Assembly (NCBI GenBank): GCA_019689695.1
Contig: JADGHA010000266.1
Coordinates: 1-6,267 of the forward strand
Source of the DNA: Micromonosporaceae bacterium
GTDB taxonomy: Bacteria; Actinomycetota; Actinomycetes; Mycobacteriales; Micromonosporaceae
Reading direction: 5' to 3'
DNA: 6,267 nt
How positions within the stretch are numbered: the first letter of the stretch is position 1; each line of letters starts with the position of its first letter. The notes beneath the pieces are model-generated. The model made no database searches. It was not told where the DNA came from and saw only the letters and a program-made list of their open reading frames with translations. Positions 1-5,017 of this stretch are shown here, in pieces. A program made the translations under genes and the position numbers.

Positions 1-47
1 GTGGCGTCCTTGCCGGCATCCCGCTAGGCCGGGCCGGCCACCGGCTG

Positions 48-77
48 CCGCCGCGCGGGCGGGTGTACCTGCGGCGG
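48..77 (-). terminator. Hairpin immediately after the last gene
   Basis: Arms CCGCCGC (48-54) and GCGGCGG (71-77) form a perfect seven-pair stem with a 16-base loop, beginning directly beyond the regulator's TGA. A tighter dyad GGCCGG-G-CCGGCC lies at 27-39. No U-tract is seen. The position suits the end of the five-gene transcript, or a bidirectional terminator if a convergent gene lies to the left. Such stems are frequent by chance at this GC content. Confidence 0.35.
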
Positions 78-78
78 A

Positions 79-750
79 TCAGACCAGCCCGTGCTCGTGG
101 GCGAAGACGACGATCTGCACCCGGTCCCGCAGGCCGAGCTTGCGGAGGATGGCGCCGACATGAGTCTTGACCGTCGACTCGCTGGCGTAGATCTGGCCCG
201 CGATCTCCGTATTGGACAGTCCACGCGCGACAGCGGTGAACACCTGGCGTTCCTTCTCGGTCAGCGCCTGATACGCCGCGGGCGGCGCCGCCCGGCTGCG
301 GAACTGGGCGTCGAGGAGCATGGCGAGGTCGCCCGGGGCGAGCACGGCGTTGCCCGTGTACACGGTTCTGATGGCTTCCCGCAGCATCGCCGGAGTGGTG
401 TCCTTGAGCAAGAAGCCGCTGGCCCCGTAGCGGATCGCGGTGGCGGCCCGGTCGTCCAGGTTGAACGTGGTCAGCACGATCACCCGTACCGGTTCGGTGC
501 GCCGGGCGGCCCGCTCCGGGGCGAAGATCTGCCTGGTCGCCTCCACCCCGTCCATCTCCGGCATCCGGATGTCCATCAGCACCACGTCGGGGCGCAGCTC
601 GTCGACCAGCCGCACCGCCTCCAGGCCGTCCCCGGCGGCGCCGACCACCCGCATGCCGTCCTGGGCGTCGATGATGACCCGCACCCCTTCCCGGAAGAGC
701 TCCTGGTCGTCGACGAGGAGGACGCCGATCTCGCGGTCCGCGTCGGTCAC
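79..750 (-). CDS. Response regulator, LuxR/NarL family
   Basis: The 223-residue protein has a receiver domain (about 8-128) and a C-terminal LuxR-type helix-turn-helix (about 160-220). Acidic pocket residues Asp14 and Asp15, phospho-acceptor Asp60 (in LMDIRMPEMDG), switch Thr94/Thr95 and Lys116 are all present. The DNA-binding domain shows LTEKERQVF, the GLSNTEIAGQIYASESTVKT recognition region and HVGAILRKLGL, as expected of NarL-class regulators. It should be phosphorylated by the kinase encoded just upstream; the two genes overlap by four bases (GTGA). The start is the GTG at 750 with a good ribosome binding site; the longer open frame upstream lies inside the kinase gene and is an artefact. 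Position at the end of the same transcript as the wall enzymes suggests autoregulation of the operon, perhaps through the repeats near 4822-4885; that target is inference. It is not of the OmpR-type VanR family. Confidence 0.93.
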   Translation of the reverse strand: MTDADREIGVLLVDDQELFREGVRVIIDAQDGMRVVGAAGDGLEAVRLVDELRPDVVLMDIRMPEMDGVEATRQIFAPERAARRTEPVRVIVLTTFNLDDRAATAIRYGASGFLLKDTTPAMLREAIRTVYTGNAVLAPGDLAMLLDAQFRSRAAPPAAYQALTEKERQVFTAVARGLSNTEIAGQIYASESTVKTHVGAILRKLGLRDRVQIVVFAHEHGLV

Positions 751-2036
751 CGGGCCGCCACCTCGCGCGCACCGGCCCGGACCGGCACCCAGGCGGTCAC
801 CGTGAAGACCGTGCCGTCGGGCGAATCGCGGCGTCGTACGTCGAGACGCCCGCCCACGGAGTCCAACCGCCGTCGCATCCCGGTCAGCCCCTGCCCGGTC
901 TCCCCCGCGCGCTGTGCGGCCGGGCGGTCGACCACGTTGCTGACCTCCAGCCGCAGGTCGCCACCGTGCTCTCCCCAGTGCCGCTCGACCCGCACCGGCC
1001 GGTCGCGGCGGCCGTGCTTGAGCGCGTTGGTGAGCATCTCCTGCAGCACCCGGTAAGCGACCACCTCCAGCTCGGGCGGCATCGGCCGAGCGGTGCCGTA
1101 CTCGGCCGCGTCCACCTGGTGGCCGGCCGCGCGGATCCCGTCGATGAGGCTGTCCAAGCCGCCCGCGCGCGGTGCCGGTGGGTCGCCGGCTGCGCTGAGC
1201 ACCTGCCGGACATCCCGCAGGGAGGCGCGCGCCGAGTCGGCGATGGTGGCCATCGTCCGCTTCAGCTTCGTGCCGTCGGGGTCCTCGACGTACTGGGCGG
1301 ACTCGGCCTGGGCGAGGATGACCGCGAGCGAGTGGCCCACGACGTCGTGCACGTCCCGGGCCAGCCGCGCCTGCTCCTCGCGGAGCCGGGCGATCTCCCG
1401 GGCCTGCTCCATCTCGCGTTGGGCGCGGGCCGCCTGCTGCTCGGCCGCGACCATCGACCGCCGGGACTCGGCCGCCCGGTCGAGGAAGCGGGCGGCGAGC
1501 CCGGCCAGCCACGGCAGCCCGAGCAGCGCGACAACCGCGATGGCGACGACGACCTGCCACGAGGTCCCGAGCTGGTATGCCGCTTCAACCCAGCGCCCCG
1601 AGCCCAGGCCGAAGAACCGGTAGAAAGGCCGGGGACCGATCAGCACGACAATCACGGCCGGGGCGACGAGCACCGACATCCCACCGGCGACGACGGTGGT
1701 CGGCTGCCCCCAGCGGGCGGTCCCGAAGGCGACCACGGCCAGCGCGCTCTCCACCAACAGGACCGGCGTCATGGTAACCAGGTGGAACAGACCGACGGCC
1801 CAGGCCGCGGTGAGGGCGGCCGCGGGGGCGTGCCGGAACAGCGCCACCGCGGTGGCCGCACCCAGGGCCGCCAGCGCCAGTGCGTACGGCGGGTCGCCGG
1901 GCGGGGCCGCGTCGAGGGCTTCGACCATACCGAGGACGAAGACGAGCACGCCGGCGCCGGCATCCGGACCCCATGCCCGCCAGGGCAACGCGTTCATCGT
2001 GTCACCGCCACGCCGCAATGGAAGCACGAACCTCAC
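747..2036 (-). CDS. Sensor histidine kinase, DesK/NarL class (HisKA_3)
   Basis: This 429-residue membrane kinase has an N-terminal sensor region with five or six hydrophobic segments (roughly 28-44, 52-67, 72-89, 91-107, 113-135, 160-182) and only short loops between them. A charged, Glu/Arg-rich coiled-coil-like linker follows (about 185-225). The HisKA_3 motif is ARDVHDVVGH, with His230 as phospho-acceptor. The ATPase domain has the N box ENLxNA-type sequence QEMLTNALKHG (Asn337) and GQGLTGM near 381-387; a canonical DxGxG box is not evident, as in many actinobacterial DesK-type kinases. It should autophosphorylate and pass phosphate to the regulator encoded next. The GTG at 2036 overlaps the ligase stop (GTGA); an ATG at 1997 (residue 14) is an alternative start. 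Intramembrane-type sensing of a cell-wall or envelope signal is inferred from context. It is not a VanS relative, which would be of OmpR-partner class with a different dimerisation domain. Confidence 0.92.
   Translation of the reverse strand: MRFVLPLRRGGDTMNALPWRAWGPDAGAGVLVFVLGMVEALDAAPPGDPPYALALAALGAATAVALFRHAPAAALTAAWAVGLFHLVTMTPVLLVESALAVVAFGTARWGQPTTVVAGGMSVLVAPAVIVVLIGPRPFYRFFGLGSGRWVEAAYQLGTSWQVVVAIAVVALLGLPWLAGLAARFLDRAAESRRSMVAAEQQAARAQREMEQAREIARLREEQARLARDVHDVVGHSLAVILAQAESAQYVEDPDGTKLKRTMATIADSARASLRDVRQVLSAAGDPPAPRAGGLDSLIDGIRAAGHQVDAAEYGTARPMPPELEVVAYRVLQEMLTNALKHGRRDRPVRVERHWGEHGGDLRLEVSNVVDRPAAQRAGETGQGLTGMRRRLDSVGGRLDVRRRDSPDGTVFTVTAWVPVRAGAREVAAR
758..764 (-). promoter_or_regulatory. 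Ribosome binding site of the response regulator gene
   Basis: GAGGTGG on the minus strand lies seven bases before the GTG at 750. It selects this start rather than any codon in the long upstream open stretch that runs antisense-free through the kinase gene in another frame. Confidence 0.6.
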
Positions 2037-2980
2037 CGCGACGCCGATCCGGCGAGCGCGTCGGTGACCAGCAGGTCAAGCAGGTCGGCGTAGGCCATGC
2101 CGGCGGCGGCGAACATCTTGGGTACCTGCGAATGCTCGGTGAACCCGGGGATCGTGTTGACCTCGTTGAGCACCGGGCCGCGCTCGGTCAAGAAGAAGTC
2201 GACCCGGGCCAGGCCGGCGCAGCCCAGCGCGTCGTACACCGCGACGGCGGCCCGTTCCAGCTCCGTGCGTTCCGTGTCGGCCAGCGGGGCCGGGACCAGG
2301 AAGCGGGCCGACCCGTCGTACTTCGTCCGGTGGTCGAAGATGCCCTCGGCCAGGATCTCCAGCGGCGGGGCGACCTGCCGGCCGCCACCGGGCCGGCCGA
2401 GCACGGCAACGTCGATCTCGCGGCCGTGCACCACCTCCTCCACCAGGACCCGGTCGTCGTACGCGAAGGCGGCGGCCAGGGCCGCCGGTAGCTGCTCGGC
2501 GGAGTCGACGAGCGAGACGCCCTGGCTGGAGCCGGCGGCGACCGGCTTGACCACGACCGGCCCCCGCCAGGCGTACGCCCCCACGTCGGCGCGGGTGAGC
2601 AGCTGACCGGGCGCGGTGGCCACTCCGACCGCGCCGGCGACCAGCTTGGTGACCCACTTGTCCATCGCCAACGCCCCGGCGCGCGGCGGCGACCCGACGT
2701 GGGGCACGCCCGCCAGGTCGCACAGGGCCGCCAGAGTGCCGTCCTCGCCGTGCGGGCCGTGCAGCATGGGCAGCACCGCGTCGCAGGTCCTCAGCACCTC
2801 GATCGCGGCGGCCAGCCCCACCGGTTGGCCGCTGTGGTCGCGCCACGTCCCCTCCCGGTCGATGGTGAGGCGGACGACGTCGTGACGGCCGGCCAGCGCG
2901 TCGGCGACCGCCGCCGCGGATGCGAGCGAGACGTCGTGCTCGCCGCTGCGGCCTCCGCCGACGACGGCGACCCGGCTCAT
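2033..2980 (-). CDS. D-alanine--D-alanine ligase family (ATP-grasp), possibly altered specificity
   Basis: At 315 residues it is close to the short DdlB type (about 306). A Ddl joins two D-amino acids with ATP in the cytoplasm, giving the dipeptide that MurF adds to the peptidoglycan precursor. Visible landmarks are GGRSGEHDVSLAS at 8-21 (Glu14 binds the first D-Ala), HGPHGEDG at 74-81, ATP-site Lys145, Gly150-Ser151-Ser152, Glu181, the omega-loop pair Lys220-Tyr221, Arg259, Asp261, and Glu273-Val-Asn275 as magnesium ligands. Lys-Tyr in the omega loop is typical of dipeptide-forming ligases and argues against D-Ala-D-Lac, where VanA has a His-containing loop. The subsite-2 motif reads HSQVP: Gln285 stands where DdlB has Leu282, other Ddl have Met, and VanA/VanC have Arg. 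D-Ala-D-Ser or another second residue is therefore possible. The ATG overlaps the racemase TGA; its own TGA overlaps the kinase GTG. Family certain; product uncertain. Confidence 0.9.
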   Translation of the reverse strand: MSRVAVVGGGRSGEHDVSLASAAAVADALAGRHDVVRLTIDREGTWRDHSGQPVGLAAAIEVLRTCDAVLPMLHGPHGEDGTLAALCDLAGVPHVGSPPRAGALAMDKWVTKLVAGAVGVATAPGQLLTRADVGAYAWRGPVVVKPVAAGSSQGVSLVDSAEQLPAALAAAFAYDDRVLVEEVVHGREIDVAVLGRPGGGRQVAPPLEILAEGIFDHRTKYDGSARFLVPAPLADTERTELERAAVAVYDALGCAGLARVDFFLTERGPVLNEVNTIPGFTEHSQVPKMFAAAGMAYADLLDLLVTDALAGSASR

Positions 2981-4137
2981 CGCAGGCTCCTCAGTACCGG
3001 CCGCCCGGCAGCTGCCGCCACTCTCCGGTGCAGCCGCTGCCCCAGCCCGGTGACGATGTCGTGCTCGATCGTCGCGGCCCAGGCCGCCCACTCCGCGGCC
3101 GTCGGCTCGCCCGCGTCCCCGGGTCCGAACACGGTGGCGACCTCGCCCGGGTGCACCGGTTCGTCGCCGAGATCGATGACGGTCATGTCCATCGATATCT
3201 GCCCCACCACTGGGCGGCGCCGCCCGCGTATCAGCACTTCGGCTCGGCCGGACGCGTGGCGGGGCAGCCCATCGGCGTACCCGAGCGGGAGCAGGCCGAG
3301 GGTGGTGGCCCGCGGCGCCGACCAGCTTGCGCCGTAGCCGACCGGTGTGCCCGCCCGGACCTGCCGCGTCTCGATGACCGGCGCGGTGAGTGTCATCGCC
3401 GGGCGCAGCCGGGTGGTGCCGGACGGATCGATGCCGACCAGCCCGGCGCCGACCCGGCTCATCGTGTGATGGCTCTGCGGGTCGGTGAGGGTGGCCGCGG
3501 TCGCCGCGAGGTGGCGGTCGCGGGGACGCAGGCCGGCGGCGCGGGCCAGCCGCACGCCCCAGGCGAAGCGGGCCCGGGCGGCGGCGTTGCTCGGATCCGC
3601 GGGCCGGTCGGCGCAGGACAGGTGACCCATCACGCCGACCACCCTGATGCGTCCCTGCCGCTCCAGGAACCGGGCCGCGCGGCACAGCTCGGGCCAGTTG
3701 GCCGGGGCCGCCCCTTCGCGGGCCATTCCGGTGTCGAGCATCAGGTGCACCCGGGCACCGGGGGCCAGCTGGGCCACGGCGTGCAGGTGCTGCCGACTGG
3801 GCACGCCGACTTCGATGTCGTACGCGGCCGCGGCCGAGTAGTCGCCGTCGGGTGGGTTGAGCCAGCTGAGCACCGGTGCGGTGCAGCCCGCCTCGCGCAG
3901 GGCGACCGCCTCGGCCAGGGAGGTGACGCCGAGCCGGGTCGCCCCGGCGGCCAGCGCCGCCCGGGCCACGTCGACGGCGCCGTGGCCGAACCCGTCGGCC
4001 TTGACCACCGCCATCAGCTCGCCGGTGGCCCGGCCGGCGAGCAGCCGAGTGTTGGCGGCGACCGCGCCCAGGTCGACGGTGAGCGTGGCCGCGCCGGCCC
4101 GCGGGCGGGCCACGGCGGCCAGGGTCGGGGCGGTCAC
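2977..4137 (-). CDS. PLP-dependent alanine racemase family protein with altered active site
   Basis: The 386-residue protein has the full alanine racemase fold: an N-terminal PLP barrel and a C-terminal beta domain, with no VanT-like membrane domain. Against Geobacillus Alr numbering it keeps the PLP Lys39 (Lys46, in VVKADGFGHG), Arg136 (Arg140), His166 (His172), Arg219 (Arg228), catalytic Tyr265' (Tyr268, GYGAS), Tyr284 (Tyr287, GYADG) and Met312 (Met316). It departs at Tyr43 (Phe50), Lys129 (Met133), Asn203-Ser204 (Ala212-Thr213) and Tyr354 (His359, in TIEHDIV). From family knowledge, Tyr354 is Asn in VanT serine racemases, and changing it in Geobacillus Alr raises serine racemisation. Substrate choice may therefore not be plain alanine; D-Ser production is my inference. 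The GTG start overlaps the dipeptidase stop (GTGA), and the TGA overlaps the ligase ATG. It is probably an accessory copy rather than the housekeeping racemase. Family certain; substrate open. Confidence 0.9.
   Translation of the reverse strand: MTAPTLAAVARPRAGAATLTVDLGAVAANTRLLAGRATGELMAVVKADGFGHGAVDVARAALAAGATRLGVTSLAEAVALREAGCTAPVLSWLNPPDGDYSAAAAYDIEVGVPSRQHLHAVAQLAPGARVHLMLDTGMAREGAAPANWPELCRAARFLERQGRIRVVGVMGHLSCADRPADPSNAAARARFAWGVRLARAAGLRPRDRHLAATAATLTDPQSHHTMSRVGAGLVGIDPSGTTRLRPAMTLTAPVIETRQVRAGTPVGYGASWSAPRATTLGLLPLGYADGLPRHASGRAEVLIRGRRRPVVGQISMDMTVIDLGDEPVHPGEVATVFGPGDAGEPTAAEWAAWAATIEHDIVTGLGQRLHRRVAAAAGRPVLRSLR
2987..2992 (-). promoter_or_regulatory. Strong ribosome binding site of the ligase gene
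   Basis: GAGGAG on the minus strand sits six bases before the ATG at 2980, inside the end of the racemase gene. It is the best Shine-Dalgarno match in the operon. It fixes the ligase start and suggests the ligase can be translated at a high level. Confidence 0.7.
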
Positions 4138-4769
4138 TGCTGGCTCCCGGGAAGTTCGACGGGGCCGTAGATCGCGGCGGGTGCGCCCGTCGTCACCGCC
4201 CAGTACGAGTCGCCGTACGACCAGTGCCACCACTCCGTGGGGTAGTTCACCAGGCCGGCGGCGCTGAGCACGCGCGCCAGCAGGTCCCGGTGGGCACGGG
4301 CGGCCGGCGACAACCCGGGCGCGGCGAAGTAGCACGCCCCGCCGGACTCCTCCGGAGTGGCATCGATCGGGGTGCCCAGGTCGAGCTCGCCGCCCGCGTT
4401 GTCGACCAGGGTCAGGTCCACCGCCGCACCGGCGACGTGTGGCGCCACCTCGACCGGGGCGACGAACCTGCTGGTCAGCCGCTCCAGATCGGCCGCCGGA
4501 AGGCCCGGGTACGCCGCCTGCAGCTGGTCGGCGTAGCGGGCGATGATCGCCCGCTGCACCGCCACCGGCCGGTGGCCCTCGACCACCCGCAACCCGATGC
4601 CCTCCGGCAGCAGGTCACGGGCGATCGCCAACCGGGCCGCCAGACTTGTTCGGACCAGGGCGCGCCGCGGACCGAACGACGCGTCGAGGGCGACCAGCGG
4701 CTCGCCGCTGTCGACCACCGGAACCGCGCCGACCTGTGGGTCGGAGAGAAGAATCGTCACGGCGACCAC
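4134..4769 (-). CDS. vanX: VanX-type D-Ala-D-Ala dipeptidase (zinc peptidase, family M15)
   Basis: This 211-residue protein is close to the usual VanX length of about 202. It has no signal peptide, so it should act in the cytoplasm, hydrolysing the free dipeptide D-Ala-D-Ala before it enters the peptidoglycan precursor. The zinc site is complete: His111 and Asp118 in the APHVAGAAVD motif and His182 in EWWH, with Glu179 as catalytic base. Arg67 in GHRP matches the VanX transition-state arginine. The first motif has Ala109 where SxHxxGxxxD peptidases have Ser. There is no C-terminal VanY-like extension. The start is the GTG at 4769, preceded by an in-frame TGA and a distant AGGA; a GTG three codons later is possible. 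It is the first gene of the operon, and its TGA overlaps the racemase GTG. The gene symbol reflects family similarity; the wider context is not classical vanHAX. Other D,D-dipeptides could be substrates. Confidence 0.85.
   Translation of the reverse strand: MVAVTILLSDPQVGAVPVVDSGEPLVALDASFGPRRALVRTSLAARLAIARDLLPEGIGLRVVEGHRPVAVQRAIIARYADQLQAAYPGLPAADLERLTSRFVAPVEVAPHVAGAAVDLTLVDNAGGELDLGTPIDATPEESGGACYFAAPGLSPAARAHRDLLARVLSAAGLVNYPTEWWHWSYGDSYWAVTTGAPAAIYGPVELPGSQQ
4144..4148 (-). promoter_or_regulatory. Ribosome binding site of the racemase gene
   Basis: GGGAG on the minus strand lies six bases before the GTG at 4137 and supports that start over the longer upstream reading, which only overlaps the dipeptidase gene. 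Confidence 0.6.
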
Positions 4770-4818
4770 GATGGCGGCCGCGGTCCTGGCGCCGCCTCCG
4801 TCTCAGGTGCCGATCTGC

Positions 4819-4832
4819 TGTCCCACGGGACA
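4819..4832. promoter_or_regulatory. 14-base inverted repeat, candidate operator
   Basis: TGTCCC-AC-GGGACA is a perfect inverted repeat with six-base arms and a two-base spacer, centred about 57 bases before the dipeptidase start. Its right arm is the GGGACA core of the first tandem unit. The third unit carries only the shorter palindrome CCCGCGGG (4865-4872) beside its own GGGACAA. A dimeric DNA-binding protein could use it; NarL-type regulators often bind such short dyads. The binder is not identified. Confidence 0.4.
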
Positions 4833-4885
4833 ACGCCGCCCCGCCCAGGAGACAAGCCGATTCGCCCGCGGGACAAGCCGATCCG
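4822..4885. repeat. Three tandem 21-22 base repeats upstream of the operon
   Basis: Three head-to-tail units lie at 4822-4843 (22 bases), 4844-4864 (21) and 4865-4885 (21). On the plus strand each carries a GGGACAA-like core (GAGACAA in the middle unit) followed by GCCG; GCCG recurs at 4835, 4856 and 4877, exactly 21 bases apart. Units two and three match at 17 of 21 positions, including ten consecutive bases ACAAGCCGAT. The first unit has one inserted base. An isolated GCCGATCTG at 4809-4817 may be a degenerate extra half outside the register. The spacing equals two helical turns, so bound proteins would sit on one face of the DNA. The array ends 52 bases before the dipeptidase start, which suits an operator or activator site. 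The response regulator at the operon's end is the obvious candidate binder, by inference. I see no convincing -10 box. Confidence 0.6.
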
Positions 4886-4953
4886 TTCGGGCGGGCCGAG
4901 GTCACGACCGGGGATCTCCACTGCCGCCCACGGTCGCCGTGCAGGCCGGCGGT

Positions 4954-5012
4954 CACCGGCCCGTCGGCCGGGTGCCGGGCGAGCGGGCATCGGCGACATC
5001 GGCTGCCCGCCC
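4954..5012 (-). terminator. Pair of GC hairpins after the polymerase gene
   Basis: Directly after the polymerase stop codon, arms GCGGGCA at 4983-4989 and TGCCCGC at 5004-5010 pair perfectly (14-base loop). The stem extends by two more pairs, one of them G-U, to 4981 and 5012. A second stem pairs 4954-4961 with 4966-4974 around a four-base loop, with one bulged base. There is no clear U-tract, which is common in high-GC actinobacteria. Position and strength suggest termination of the polymerase transcript, but this is inferred from sequence only. Confidence 0.5.
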
Positions 5013-5017
5013 GGGAC

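Noticed and set aside
751..1560. Upstream extension of the response-regulator frame
   Set aside because: It lies inside the kinase gene and is Arg/Gly-rich noise; the receiver domain begins right after the GTG at 750.
2981..3685. Upstream extension of the ligase reading frame to a 550-residue protein
   Set aside because: The extra part overlaps the racemase gene in another frame and shows no domain. The ATG at 2980 has a strong ribosome binding site and begins exactly at the conserved ligase N-terminus.
2977..4137. VanT-type membrane serine racemase
   Set aside because: The protein lacks the N-terminal membrane domain of VanT and has His rather than Asn at the Tyr354 position, so I call only the racemase family and leave the substrate open.
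2920..4170. Long plus-strand open frame opposite the racemase gene (and similar ones at 966-2093, 4224-5036 and 5296-6252)
   Set aside because: These are antisense shadows of GC-rich codons. Their translations are low-complexity Arg/Pro/Gly/Ala strings without domain motifs, while the minus strand encodes clear family signatures.
2033..4769. Classical vanHAX D-Ala-D-Lac resistance cluster
   Set aside because: There is no VanH-type lactate dehydrogenase, the ligase has the Lys-Tyr omega-loop pair rather than the VanA His loop, and a racemase is present instead.
4834..4885. A sigma-70-like promoter using TTGTCC on the minus strand as -35
   Set aside because: TTGTCC or TTGTCT occurs in each repeat, but none has a TANNNT-like -10 at 16-19 bases, so I do not call a promoter position.
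4770..4900. CRISPR array or mobile-element end in the intergenic repeats
   Set aside because: The units are directly adjacent without spacers, only three in number, and there are no cas genes, transposase or target duplications nearby.
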